DNA from: Hetaerina americana
Lineage: Eukaryota; Arthropoda; Insecta; Odonata; Calopterygidae
Direction: 5' to 3'
Assembly (NCBI GenBank): GCA_022747635.1
Contig: JAKTNV010000003.1
Span: 10,724,048 to 10,788,047 of the forward strand
DNA length: 64,000 nt
This document shows, piece by piece, positions 12,813-25,840 of this stretch (the stretch's first letter is position 1; the number at the start of each line of letters is the position of its first letter). The notes beneath the pieces were generated by a model. It made no database searches and had not been told where the DNA came from. It saw only the letters and a program-made list of their open reading frames with translations. The translations under genes were made by a program, and so were the position numbers.

Positions 12813-15800
12813 AAAAAAACTTATTTCACAATTTTGCTTTGATATAAAATTGTGCGAAGCAGAAAATTGGTGAATCTCGATTGTTCTGCACTGCAATTAA
12901 TCATAAATCGTGCACTAATAGATGATAGACTCGATCAGCAGGGTTCGGCGTCACGTTGGCCGTGTACATTAACTTCAACACCACCTGGGGGCGGCATCGT
13001 TTGAGATTGTACCGAGAGGCTACAAAGGTTTTGTATTTGCAGTTGATTTTGGGAACCTTGGGGACACTATTGCAGGTTTTGAATCAATGGGAAGAATATG
13101 CAATACTTAGTATTAAATATTTTAAACGGATAGAATGGTATTGAAAACGGATCATGATTTCGGAGCAAAATGTCGTGCCGTGAGAGAGGAATTGTGGATT
13201 CAGGTAAGGGGAGGTATTTGAGAGAGGGTGGACACCGAGGCGTTGGGGGAGGGGTTGTTCGAGGGAAGGATTCAAAGGGCCTCCGGCGGATATGGGCGAG
13301 GGAGAGAGAAAAGATAGGCGGGGGGACGGGCACGCGGCAGGGATCCCGCCCGCCGTCGATGCTCGCGCTAAAGGGTAGGGAGGTGCGAGCGATGGTGATG
13401 TTTAAATTATGCGACGGATCCATCGATGGCTAAACCGGATGGATGGATATTTCCTACAAGGAGGACGGGGGCCGGGAATAACTCCGAGCTCAAGAAAGAT
13501 TTGCGGGATGATGAGAGGGAAGACCCTACCCGCAGGATTCTGGGAACTGGATTTGAGTCTCTTATGAGAGCATGAGGAATTCAAGCGACTCGGATTGTTA
13601 ATTCGAGGAGGAGGAAGCGAGGGGGAGGATACGAGCGGCCAGGGGGAGAGTGGAGAAGGCTGGCCCTCCGAATATCGTTGAAGCGCGTACAACGCAATGT
13701 CAAATGATGTCCCCAGTCCCTTAACACTCCTCATTGGTCTGAATCAAAGATTGCAACTTGACCAAGTAGTACTTAAGCAAGGTCAATTCGCTTTTATCAT
13801 ACCTTAAATATAATTATTATTTTAAGGAATTTCACCATATTCTTTTTTCTTCAGTAGATATTTTTATCTAAAATATCATTTTTTCAATAGCATCCCATGC
13901 AAGGAGGTTTTCGTAAAGTACTGCCATTTGAATGTCTAACCTGACTTGGTATTGAGGACAGAATTTTAAATATAAAGCAAATTCAAAATCGCAAAATGTA
14001 CTGCAAAGTAAAGGAGTTGTTTAATAAATTACTCACAAAAAATGCCACAAAAGCAATACTATTTTTTGGAAATTTATTAATATCAAATTTTGCAATTATG
14101 ATATTAACTAAATTCTCTATTATTGTGCCGCAGTACAATGCTTCTGGAAATGTCAGCCTCTGGTCAGTTGAAAGTCAACTCCCACTGTGGCAATTCGTTT
14201 TCGTTCGTCTAATTGAGCATATTTCAGCAAGTATTTAATTCAACCCATGACTTGTGAGAACCTCGCCAGCTTGCACTCCTCTGGCGGTCGCAAGATATTA
14301 CCTATTCGAGAGCTCATACTCATCATTAATAAAAGGAAAATGAAGACCAAGAATTAGGATTTTTCCTGTCGGCTGCTCAACTGTTATTTTGCAATTAATT
14401 TCATACGGAGGTTATTTGGCACGCGAAAGGGTCCTTAGTTGTAGAAATTGCATGAAAACTTCAAAGCCTCCTCCTGGACGAATTCGAATCCACTGAAACG
14501 ATCATTCTGTTATCTCTGCAGAGTTGAACCGAAGCCAACATTTCTCATTTGGCCTCAAAAGCCAATTCTCTTACTCAATGAGGTGGAGCAAACGACGCTG
14601 GAAGCCGAATACTGAGAGAAAGAACAAGCGAGGAGGAAACACTCCGCCAAAGGGGGAGGGTTACTTTTATTTTCAGGGTTCCTAAATACTTAGTCACAAG
14701 CAGGAAATACAATATGACGAGAAAACGTTTAGGTTATAATTAATATAAAATGTATAAGTTATAAGAATTTAAGTAGCTTCCGGAATGAACTTTAATGTAT
14801 ATTTATCTCAATTTTCGATCAGGATTTAAAATACAATTTTATTTATACCACCACAATTGCAAACCCTTTGAGAGACTGGTGTTCTATCTCACGTTACACC
14901 TCAATTTACGGCCTGCGAAAGTCATACATACATTCAGTCAGGGTCGGCCTGAGGCCAGTCCATTCTTTCTCTTGTCAACCGCCTGAGGCTTCCCTTGAAA
15001 CTAGTGGCGTGCGAACCCAGTAGATCAAAACATCTTTACTTTTTTGCTCCGGAGTGCCAAGTGACTTCACTCGATGTGGAATTCAGACAATCCTGTCAGC
15101 AACCAAATGGCCACTCCACTGGACTCGCGCCCCCGAGTTTCACTCATGAAGCCAGCAACTAGCTGAAGGATCATCACCACCGTATACGTTTAACTTTCAT
15201 CGTTGCGGCAAAATTACCCATAAACATAAAAATTTTCTCACAAGGTTTCTTCCAGTGGAAATTGGCAATATTCAAAATCTTACCGAGCAATTACCAGCCA
15301 GACGACGAAAGAAGAGTCCCGCAGTGGCTGAAGGGAAAACACTACAGGGGTGACCCGGTCGTCTTACCCGAAATCAATTACCATTTGTCGAAATATCCTA
15401 GAATATGGGACGATAAATTAAAATCAGTAACATTACTCACATCTTGTACTCTAAGAGATGCTTCAGTGGAAATTTAACGTCGTTTTTCACAGCGGGAATG
15501 GTGTCCAGCGTGTCCAACATGAAGGTAACTGGCCGATGTGCCAATGTATGAACATAATCGGCACGTCATTAATCGGTTATATCTGTCAATCTTATAAATG
15601 TAGGCTATTTACAAAAATTAACCTACAAGACTGATATCAATAAATATGAACATTTCGAGAGTTAATTAATTTATTTAATTTATACTGCTTTACTTTAGTA
15701 TACCATTAACCTATTTGATTAATTTCGGTAATAATGAGCGTCATCTACCAAGTAAAACTCGCGAGTGCGTCAAGAATCGACTGAAAATATCTTTCACGCC

Positions 15801-15830
15801 GCACAGCTCACCACATGGACCCGGTCCAGG
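12813..15830. other. Mostly AT-rich intronic DNA
   Basis: A GC-rich patch lies at about 13160-13420; the rest is AT-rich with short open frames only. Nothing else could be assigned. Confidence 0.5.
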
Positions 15831-16600
15831 GTGAAAAGCCGAGGCGTGGACAAGTTGGACTGGGTCACATTTCGCGGGACTACAAGTTGGCTCCGTGGAA
15901 CTAAGGGCGGTTGGAAGAAGGGGAGGAGGAAGGGGGGAGATGACACCGGGGTGTGGCCGGCAGAGCGGTCGTCGCCGTAAATACGACGGGCCAGTTCGTG
16001 ACGGCCCGCCGTGGACGGGCCGTCGAAGTAGTAGCTACGGTAATAGCCGGGGCGGAGGGGAGGAAGGAAATAAATGGAATGGTGAGGAGTAAAGCAAGCA
16101 AGGTGGAGTGAGTGGGGAGAGTCTGTTTCGGGGAAACGACCGCCGATTCGGGCCTACGCCTACGGAATCCGTAGTGGGGTTCACACGCCCACGACGCTCG
16201 CACGCCCACCCTGCGGTGGCCGCCGCCGCCACCTGCGCGTGTTCCGACGCCCCCGCGACTCCATTCACGCCGATGTCCCGTCCTCCAACACCCTCCTCTC
16301 CCCGAAATCCGCCCATCTCGCACACTTTCATTCCCCTCACGACCAACGGCGAATCCCCCAATCCGATCAACGTCCGTCTTTTCTTTTCAGGGAGCATTTT
16401 ACAATGCCGTTTCTTCATACTACTCTATCGCACTTCAGTTTTAAAAAATAAAAAACCTCGACAATCCTTTTGACTGCCCCAACGGGGAGGTATTTTGTCC
16501 GGAAGCGCCAGGCGAGCTCCCCTTACACCCACACACGCGCGCGCACACACACACTCACACACAACTCCTCTGCCCCACCCCGCTCTCCGTTATCGGAAGG
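15830..16600. other. GC-rich island with a CA/CG dinucleotide run
   Basis: The plus strand is G-rich to about 16110 and C-rich after about 16200, so the strand bias switches inside the island. An ACACGCGCGCACACAC-type run lies at 16527-16563. No coding signal beyond low complexity. Confidence 0.45.
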
Positions 16601-17950
16601 CGAAATTCCTCACCTCCCCATTCCATAAACCACCTGTGCGAATATTAAGGAACTTTTCGACCTATGAGCTTAAAGTGAAAAGACGTACAATGTTGTCAAA
16701 TTTCGCACCTCAGGGGCACCCTTTGTTTCGCAAATAGGATGAGTACTTATGGTGATATTCGACTACAAGGAAGACATTTCAGTCAATACACGTTGCAAGA
16801 TAATTTGATAACCCGAGTAATCTATTATCCTCTCATGGCTCTCTCTCCTCACGCTCTCTGTCTTAATACAGATTTAGGTACAAGAGTCATCCTTTCCCCA
16901 ACGTTAAAAATAATGATGCAAACGTGCTAGTGCTATTCGTGTCGAAATAAGGTTTTCACTGCGGACAGCAACAAACTTATCCCCTAATATGTCTCCCTTC
17001 CCCACTCACTTAATCGAGTGTCACCTCAGCGATATACATTCACTCGTCTAGAGCATAAAGTCTTGAGAAGTGTTTTGGCAGCATCATTTGTCCTCATTTT
17101 TATACCCTTTCATTTATTCATTTCATCAGGCTAACTTCACCAACGAAATATTCTATTCAATAACAATATTCGATGATCCACATCTCATCTTCTTACCGGT
17201 TATTACCGAATTCGTATGCCAAAATTTTGCTATTTTTTTAATGGCTTTCTTCGGGTTGAATTTGTAACTTACGCGAGCGACGTTGTTTTCCAGAATTTTT
17301 CATCCGCACTAACTTTAATGCTCGTTAATAAAGGCACATCTTCATGACCTTATAACAAAAATTCTCTTACGGATGACGCAATAAACGAGCGGTTGAGAGC
17401 TTACCCTCTTGCTATTCGGATTTATAGGAACTTACTTGCTAACTACTATGTTCATAGTACTAAATTTACCCAAACTCAACTACTAATATTTTACCCACCT
17501 AGGAAATATTTCTTCATTTCAAATTAAATAGCAAACTTTACTCATCAGGTTTAAATTGAGGATTATCAAGTTTGAACATTTCTTTTGAAGATCACCGGTT
17601 CATTACTCGAAAAGCAGCAGCTCTGAACCGATGCATTCATCCACAAGCTGTTATAAGCAGTAACTTCAGTCTCCTACTCTTGAGTACCTTCCGGGAGGAA
17701 GATGAAAATTAATAGAGACAGAGATTTAAGGCTAATGTTATGACTACGTACTTCACTCGAACAACCGCCGGAGAGCACTAATGTCGGAGGTACTCATTAT
17801 TCTCTGCAGGGTGCAGCACATGTTAGGGCATTAAGATTCCATGGCTATAACAAGACAACCTCGGCGCAGGAAGCGCAAATCGAGTTAATAGGACGACGCT
17901 AGACGCGGCATCCGTGTAATGAGGTGATAAGTAATGTCGGCGATAAAAAT
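16600..17950. other. AT-rich intronic DNA
   Basis: Short open frames only. I see no element ends, RNA gene or repeat worth naming. Confidence 0.45.
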
Positions 17951-17959
17951 GAAGCATCA

Positions 17960-18350
17960 TTACTTCGCCCGCTGGGAGAGAGGGAAACGGGAGATGTAGG
18001 CAGAGGGGAGGAGGAGAGAGAAACTGCTAAATGTTGTCACCGTGTTCGAGCAGGAGCGGGGATACACTCTAAAGCGTTGGGGGTAGGGAGAGCGAGGGAG
18101 AAGGGGAGCCGAATGATTAGCAGTTCGGAGGAGAGGGTGAAGGGGACGGTTGAGGAAGAGGATCGCGCCTGCGGTGGTAATGGCGACGCAGCGGCATTCG
18201 CCCACGCCTCGTTTGCGGGATCACTACCACCACCCGGCTGCTGCAATTGCTTGACGAGTGCGTCGCCGAGATGCCAGGGGCGGCGGCTGGGTGTCGGGCT
18301 GAAATGGGGTCGATTGTCGCTGAGGGTTGATTTGGAAATCCAGGGGCGAA
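17960..18350. other. GC-rich island, purine-rich on the plus strand
   Basis: Approximately 400 bases rich in GAG/GGA, ending in a CpG-rich segment near 18180-18310. The 144-codon open frame across it is low-complexity and not recognisable as a protein family. Confidence 0.4.
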
Positions 18351-19264
18351 GGAAATGAAGTGGTTCTACATAAAGAGACATTGAGAGAGTACGAATGTTT
18401 GGTGGCGTAAATGGGTGGACAGCTGACGGAAAGAGCTTTGGTTTCAAACGTATTAACGATTGGGCAGCCGAAAGGTAGTTTATTATCAGAAAAATTATAC
18501 TTTCAAGGAGTAGAAACTAAAATTTCCTGCACCACTTTTCTTAAATTTATACTCACTACAACTGTAAAATGTCGATTAATCCTTTTGATCACATTAAACA
18601 TTGACGTTCCTCGTACTGAAATGAATGGTCAGCTGCACGCATGTTTAATGCAGGGAATCATCCAGTAAAATATTAGGAAGTTCCATCCAACGAGGAGTCC
18701 GCAGTCCGAAAAAGTTTGGAATCAGCTCAAAAGGAAACGATAAATAACGTGCATAGTTGCTGCCAGCGCCAAGGATTAAGTATGTTCCAAAAGATCTATG
18801 CCTTCGTCCAGGTAACGCTAAAAAATACAAGTAAACGAGTAATATCATTCCTGGCACCAATTTTAGAAATCGCAAAGAAACGAGAGCAAACACTCCGCCA
18901 CATGAAATGTTTGTTTTTCACGAAAGAACAAAACATTTGTACAATGATTAAACTATTGAATTTAAAAATAAAATTTGTCGAGGCCATGATAATGTCCAAT
19001 AATCGAATAAAAAATATTGACCACATCAAATGAGAAGGCTTTCGCTCCCTGGGAATACTAATTAATACTACTCATACTAATAAGTGAAATAGGCGCGGCG
19101 GAAGGAAATGCAGATGCTTGAAAGTACAATGCACCTGATGACATTATGAATTTGAAAAATTAGGGGCATGGATAGAGTGGGATCTATATAAAGAGACTCT
19201 ATTTAAAGAAGTACAATGTTTCTGTAAAACTTGACGAAGAATCACCAATGAAGTTTTCTTCTTG

Positions 19265-19266
<2 letters not shown>

Positions 19267-19334
<68 letters not shown>
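19267..19334. repeat. (TA)n microsatellite
   Basis: An uninterrupted alternating AT run of about 68 bases. Confidence 0.97.
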
Positions 19335-19338
<4 letters not shown>

Positions 19339-20351
19339 AATTGAAGCTAAATAACCTAAATGACTCTTCCTGAATCCGAAATCACTGCGAGCAGTGACAA
19401 GCCCCCCTCAATATGTCTCACCAACGATCAATTAACGTGGAAGGGGTACCTGAAAGAAACATTGCAGAGTGAGATGGGCATGGTAGCTGAACGGATGATG
19501 ATTTGATAGAGAATGATGAAAAAATAGCTACGCGTAGAAAGTGAAGTTTACCGGATGAAGCTGAAAATAAGCAAGGAGTCGGCACATGAGGTTTGACGGT
19601 AACATTGAAGGAGAGGGTGGTACTCTAAGGTGGTAGAGGTCATGCAGTATGGGGGGGGTGGAGGGATGCGCGAGGGGACGGCTGGCGGGGAGTTGCCGGG
19701 CTCGGGAGGACTTACAGGAATCAGGACGGGCATCTCGTCCAGTATGGAGTCCTGGGTGATGGTAATTGCTGCTCGGAATTTCAGCGGCAGCGGTTGGACT
19801 GGGGCAAAAAAGGGAGACTTCTCAGAAGACAAGAGTTGAGGAATGTTTACGCAGGGGGAAAGAAAGCACTGGCTGTATTTTTATATTTGCGAACCAATCG
19901 TTTAGTTTTACCTCCCGAATTTTCTAATTTCATTATTATAAAAGATTCCTAATTTTGCAGTTGCTATATCTAAGTCTATCTGGTGATTGTATGTAGACGG
20001 AATTTGACACGAATGAAAAAAGTGCGCAAGAGTGATTAGAGTGCAATTTGAGTGATTAAGAAGTTTTTACCTTTCAAAAGGAAAGTCATTGATTCGGAGA
20101 AGAAATTTTTGTATCGTCGAAATGTGCCATTCAAACTTTCAACGAAGAGAGACAAGCAGCATTAGGCATTTCTTAAAAAAATTAAAATTTATCCTCCCTC
20201 AATGCTCAATTAAAATGTGACTATATTTCCTAATACGTGGCTTCTCATCTACATTTCAACATATAAACACAATTTTAAATATATTTTAGATAATGTTAGG
20301 AACAAAACCCATATCAAATTTTTAGGATATTCGTTAAAATCTATATATACA

Positions 20352-20354
<3 letters not shown>

Positions 20355-20405
<51 letters not shown>
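20355..20405. repeat. (TA)n microsatellite
   Basis: An alternating AT run of about 51 bases, preceded by a short ATACATGCATAT variant. Confidence 0.95.
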
Positions 20406-20408
<3 letters not shown>

Positions 20409-20409
20409 A

Positions 20410-21580
20410 CAGTCTCTTATTAGATACCCTAGGTATTGATTCGTTAGAAATTAAATGTATTTCAGAGCAAAGTATTCTTCACTTGAAATCTTTTGATATG
20501 GCCAAGGAAGCTCAATCGTGGATGGAGAGATGGCAAGGGCTCGAGGAGAGAGCGGGATGGAGCAGCGGACGACTCCGATGATGCTGAAGATACGAAAGAG
20601 CTCTTCTCTCAGGAGTTATTGTGAGGGAGGTATCCCATCTTTTCCCAGATCAACAGTCTACACATCTCTTTTGCAGATCTGCCTCCCTCTGTGCCACGCA
20701 AAAAATAACTGGATCCGCAGCTTGCTGCTTACTCTGAGCTTCGGATTTTGAAAATAATACGGTGAACACCTTGAATGGTTAAGTGAAACATGAGTAATAA
20801 GTCTCAGGATGACCTGGTAATTTTTTGGGCTTATGTATGACGAGATATTTTTATGATTATTCAGCAAGAGTTCAAGAATGTTTGTACCCTACTGCTGAGA
20901 TAGTTCAACGAAGAAATTATTTCTCACGAAACAAAATAAGCATAGAGTGCCATATTATTGCATTCATGGAATCCCTGGTATCACAAATTGTTTGAGTCAC
21001 GTGGAGGCAATAAAAGTAGGCAATTTAAACAAAATGCCAAGTTGTCCGACACCTTTTTAAATGAAGGTAATGGGAATATGTTACAATACATATGCATCAA
21101 AACAGACGTGTTCAAAATACAATATAAACAAACTAAACCATGTTACACCTGTTTTCAAACATCATGCTCAAAATAGCAGCATGAAAAAACAGTACAAGTG
21201 AAAGGATTATAGTTATTGATACAGGTACATAGAATTCACGTTTTATTACCCTTGTTTCTGATTTTTAACAGTTATCGGTCATCACCGATTCTCAAGAGAA
21301 GAACAATAAATTTTCCAAAACTGACGCACAATTAACTTCTCGAATTCCTACCTATCTATACAAAAACTCTTGAAGTAGTCATTGAAAATTAGAATGAGAA
21401 TTATTAGTGATCCCTACTCTTTTACTCACAGAACGAAAGGTTAGGTTTACCCAGACATTGTATTCCCCTCTTCTGGCATGAGATATAAAATGGAGTTATT
21501 AGTTTTCTGGATGCATGGAGAGAAAATCACCAAATCCCCTCATTTCGTAACGCAAACCACCGCAGGAACGAGGCCATAAA
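20410..21580. other. AT-rich intronic DNA
   Basis: No supported gene, repeat or RNA. Confidence 0.45.
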
Positions 21581-22600
21581 ACCTTGGACCGGCGTCGCCG
21601 CGGAATGGGCCTACGTGATTGGCGCGGCGGCGGTGGGGGACAAGAGTTAAGAAACCGAGATGGGACCGAGGACGCGGGAGAGAGGCGAAAGGGTCCGGGG
21701 AATAATTGTGGGGACCGAGGGGTGGGGCCGAGGGGGTGGCCGGAGGAGAGAGGTCGGGGGGTTGAGGCGCCTATGACGTGGGAGATATCGGGGGCGGTGG
21801 GGGCGAGCGCGCTCGTTCAGGGGAAAGGGTTCCCCGGGCGGAGGAAGGAGGGAGATCCCGAGGTCGCATCTGCTAGATTGACGTGACGACGCCAGAGTGA
21901 CATTCTTCTCCAACAGCTGTTTCTCCCCTCCCCCACCCACCACCACCTTTCCTCTCCTTTCAACCCTCCGCGTCCTCCCTCCCCATACCCTCGCCGCCGC
22001 GTCCGCTTCCCAGCCTCGATCCTTCTCTTCCGACCCTCCGCGACACCCCTATCGCTCGGGAGTGGACCCCCAGTCTCCCTTGTGCCCTCCCATCCCCCCC
22101 TCCGCCCTCCTCTCCTCTCCAAATCCCACTACGTGCCTCTCCTCTGCCGCGATCTCCTCTCCCCCTCCCCGCTCCCGTCCGCCGCCGCAGCGGGCACACG
22201 TCTGGTGGAGTTGGCCCAGAAGCAGCAGCCCCCCCTTCCCCCTCACCCCATCCCCCATTTCTGCCCTACCAGCTCCTAATATAATGCCCACTCTTACGTA
22301 CAAAATATATCACTTCCCCCCCTTGCATTCCCTTCCCCTTTTCTTCCCTTTCGCCTCGTCCAGAGAACTGCCTTACCCCTTCACCCGAGGGCCTCCCTTC
22401 CCGCCCTCCTCCCCGGAGGCTCCGAGGGGCACGCCATCTCGGGGGCGCCGAGTGGGGTATGGGAGAGGAGCATCCGCTGTGCAAGGAGGACCTTGTCGCC
22501 GCCTCTCCTTCGCCATCTCCATCGACATCCTCCCGATTCGACTGGTTTTTTGTCATATTTCCGGCAAACCTACCCTCAAGTGGCAGCGCAGTCACTCGAA
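21580..22600. other. GC-rich island with a strand-bias switch
   Basis: The plus strand is G-rich from about 21580 to 21880, then C-rich from about 21905 to 22440. Long open frames on both strands follow from composition. The switch is sharp and lies near 21890. Confidence 0.45.
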
Positions 22601-22619
22601 CGAAGGCGGCAATTAGTGA

Positions 22620-23330
22620 TCGTTATGGAAAAAAATAGTCTAACCGATGAACTAAGACCATACAAGCGCATCCAACTCGTTCTCCCTCTTAAGAAGTAAT
22701 ACACGTTAAGACGCAATGGAAATTTCCTCGGAATGGAAATTTTATACGAAGATGTAAAGTAATTAGTGCAATGATTTTTTAATTACTATGAATGGAAATT
22801 TTGAGTACCTGAATTTTGAAATTTAATGTGTTTTTCAACGATAATATAACTTACCATGCCTTACAAGTCGTGAAAACTTCTTCTTAAATACCATAGCAGG
22901 TTCCACATACGGAAGAAATTTGACGACTCGATATCGATACACTGCATAACTTTACTTTGGGTGTCTACTTACTATTTTGCTTCGCAGCCCAACGCGTGTT
23001 TTCTAAGTATCCTGAACAAATGACATTATCCATAAAATAATGTGGTGATAATAATTATACAATGATAGGCCTAATTCTCGACGTATATACATAACTTACA
23101 ACCTATTACCTAGTTGTTATATTCATTTACTATTAAGCATATCATAGTGGTTGGGGATGTTTGAAACCTGGGAGTGCAAAGTAAAAGACTAACAAACATA
23201 ACGCCATTTTATCGAAGACTCTTTGCCATCCGAATCTTCTAGGGCAATAGCTGGTCTTCTAGGGGAGCGAATTCGGTATTGTTTTGTGTCCTTCGATATC
23301 AGAATTTAAGGGGAATCTAATATTACATTA
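22620..23330. other. AT-rich intronic DNA
   Basis: Nothing could be assigned. A short GGAATGGAAATTT-like string recurs three times at 22720-22800. Confidence 0.4.
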
Positions 23331-23339
23331 CTTCGACGA

Positions 23340-23830
23340 TGCGACACCATCGTCCACTTTTCCTCTCCACCTTTGTGCTCTACTCTCCACCCTCCTGTCA
23401 CTCTCCACTTCATCTCCAAACCCATCCGGATGAACCAAAACCGATCACACCCCCAAACTCTCCTTCCAGCAATCGGAGGTGGCACCGGCGTCGGTTCGGT
23501 TCCCGGGTCGGCCCCACCCCGAGGTTCGCTCTCCGTTCACCCCCCGCAAATCCGACGATTGGGAAGTTTACCAAGTCGCCCCCCTCGGTCGCGCCTTTGG
23601 CGCAGTTCTCTTCCCGGTTCTCTGCCTCCAACCACCCTCCCTCTGTCGCCTCCTAACTCCCCGTCCTCCGCCGCCGACTCCTCACCTCCCCCCGCCGCCT
23701 CCACCCTACCGCCTTCCTCCACCGCCTCCTCACCTCCTCTCCCACCCCAAGGCCATTTTGGGAGGCGATTTATTGCTGAGAGCGAACCAGCCTCCGAGAG
23801 TGGCCCACGCGACGGAAAATTTAAAAAAGA
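23340..23830. other. GC-rich island, C-rich on the plus strand
   Basis: CpG-containing C/T-rich block with Pro/Ser-rich translations in every forward frame. No domain is visible. Confidence 0.4.
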
Positions 23831-24222
23831 AAAAAGTTACGGGAACGGTTATTATTTATTATTCCCCACTTGTGTCTAGGGCTAATTCGTGCGGCGGGAC
23901 GGGATTGCGTCGGGTCAAAATAATGCGCCTTTCGGAATTTATTAAGTCGAGACATTTATGACCGAGTTAAGTTTGGTCCCTGAAAAACAAGTTGGCCATC
24001 GTTCATTCCGAATTTTGACGCCTTCTCCTTGGCTGCGGGAGTTGTGTGAGTCGCAGTGGCGGAAAAAATACTGTATTAACACATAGGTATCACCGCAGCT
24101 CGTTTCATTTGGACTTCTACCGAAATTTGAAATTCTTATGATGAATCGGTAATTCAAAAATTATCCTTTTCCGAAAGTCAAGTTAGGCAAAATTAAAGCT
24201 CACTAGTCTAATTTTAATATAC

Positions 24223-24255
24223 GAGGGTCATCCGGAAAGTAGTACCCGTTCGTGC
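24223..24255 (+). repeat. Left terminal inverted repeat of the mariner element
   Basis: 33 bases, an exact reverse complement of 24942-24974 and preceded by the TA duplication at 24221-24222. Confidence 0.97.
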
Positions 24256-24382
24256 CGCATGAAGTGCTGACGACGCGAGTAGCCGCTGGACGAGGTCAGA
24301 TAGCTTCAGTGGCTTGTCTGCCTTCTCTGAGCCAAGTTGCGTGACGCTAGCATTGCCTGTGTTGTTTCTGTGATTGTTTACA

Positions 24383-24781
24383 ATGTTTAAAAAAATTGAG
24401 AACGCCGCCAGTTGTGAAGTGAGGGCAGTGATTAAATTCCTCAATGCAAGAAACGTTCGCCCATGTGATATTCATCGCCAATTAAAGGAGGTGTATGGAG
24501 ACAATGTAATGGACGAGTCGTCTGTTCGGCGGTGGTGTCGCAACTTCAATATGGGGAGGGGGAACACACACGACGATGAGCGTTCGGAGAGACCGTCTGT
24601 CATTACAGACCAACTGGTGAGCTCAGTTGACGAATTCGTGAGGAACGATCGGCGCGTCACAATTGATGACATCTGTGAGCATTTTCCCAATGTTTCTCGA
24701 ACAATTGTTCATGAAATTGTTAAACACCATCTGCATTATGCAAAAATTTGTGCAAGATGGGTCCCTCGCGTATCTCAATGA
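24383..24781 (+). pseudogene. Mariner transposase, N-terminal DNA-binding part only
   Basis: A 132-codon frame from the ATG at 24383. It matches the mariner/SETMAR N-terminal region: a first helix-turn-helix with EVRAVIKFL, a second around SSVRRWCRNF, the linker GRGNTHDDERSERPS, and the segment EFVRNDRRVTIDDICEH leading to a YAKICARWVPR-like stretch. These residues bind the inverted repeats and help dimerise the transposase. The frame ends at a TGA created at the deletion junction, so all three catalytic Asp residues are lost. If expressed, the product would be an end-binding protein without nuclease activity; whether it is made is unknown. The ATG is the natural start because upstream sequence belongs to the element's 5' leader. 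Confidence 0.9.
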
Positions 24782-24875
24782 GCTGGCGGCGAAGGACTAT
24801 GCAGCAGGAATACAGAAACTTGTCGCACGTTATGACAAATGCCTTAATTTGCTTGGAGATTATGTTGAGAAGTAG
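24780..24875 (+). pseudogene. Mariner transposase, C-terminal remnant
   Basis: About 31 codons, including GIQKLVARYDKCLNLLGDYVEK, correspond to the usual mariner C-terminus and end at the normal stop. They lie in a different frame from the N-terminal part. Comparing lengths with intact mariners implies loss of roughly 550-600 bases between the two parts. Confidence 0.88.
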
Positions 24876-24941
24876 TTTAAAGTATCCTCTTTCAAATAAA
24901 ATTTTTTATGTTTGTTAATATTTACTTTTGTGTCTTTATTT

Positions 24942-24974
24942 CACGAACGGGTACTACTTTCCGGATGACCCTCG
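24942..24974 (-). repeat. Right terminal inverted repeat of the mariner element
   Basis: 33 bases, an exact reverse complement of 24223-24255 and followed by TA at 24975-24976. Confidence 0.97.
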
Positions 24975-24975
24975 T

Positions 24976-25840
24976 ATTTACAATTGAAGTACTTTTACTT
25001 GTTGACGTCTCCTGCTGATGACCGATTCCTATCAAAGAAAAGCCTGCATATTTGATCTGTAAGTTTCTTACATCATCTTTACATTTTAAACGGTGATATG
25101 TTCTTACTGTCGAAGTATATCCAACTTTTTAACGTTCTAGGAATAAGTGTGAGTACAACCCATCTCATCAGGGACAGTCTCGCAAACTTGAACATAGGTA
25201 CTCCGTAAATTGTCGGGAAATAGTTAGTAGCCCCAGAGCAATGCATATGGGAGGAGAAAATTCGGTTATCCTTCTTTCCCTGTACAAAACTACGTCGAGG
25301 GAATGAATTGGGAGAGCGAACAGTCATTCTGACAACTTACAAGATATCCAGCAAAGGTAATAATTTCCATTGAAATGACGAGATGGTACCAATGGAAGGG
25401 ACGCTATGAAAAACCCCCATACATAAGTCGTATTTCAAAAAAACGGGATGCATTTCATCATTAATATCAATAAAAATTTGTTTGAAGGGAGAAAATAAGA
25501 TCATTAATCTATGAATAACACAAAATTGTCCCCGCTCCCATTCAGTCTACTCTACTGCCATGTGATGATCGCGACAGAGGGAAGCAGACAGAAGCAATGC
25601 TCCGAAATGTTCACATTTCACCCCCACAGCGCAGCGGGGGGAAGGAAACCCTCTAAGAAATGAATCCAAGTATCTCATTTAATCCACCGTAATCGCCAAA
25701 CCTCGCTAGATCCCCTTTGAAAGAGAAAAAAATAAGCGCCGACACAAGAGATTTTCTCTTTCTCTCCCACCGCCCCATACTTCCTTTATCCTTTTCTCTC
25801 TTTAGCCAGGCAAAACGCTAAATCTTTCGATTCCGTATGA
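24976..25840. other. AT-rich intronic DNA
   Basis: No gene or repeat recognised. Confidence 0.4.

Larger units (their letters stand above)
24223..24974 (+). mobile_element. Mariner-family element, internally deleted
   Basis: The two ends are perfect 33-base inverted repeats starting CGAGGGTCATCCGGAAAG, flanked on both sides by TA, the Tc1/mariner target duplication. The element is 752 bp, against about 1.3 kb for intact mariners. Inside it lie a transposase N-terminal frame and, after a deletion junction, the transposase C-terminus. The whole D,D34D catalytic core is missing, so the copy cannot transpose by itself but keeps both ends needed for mobilisation in trans. Perfect end identity suggests recent movement or few mutations since insertion. 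Confidence 0.95.

Noticed and set aside
24221..24976. Intact autonomous mariner
   Set aside because: Length is 752 bp and the N- and C-terminal coding parts are in different frames with the catalytic region absent.
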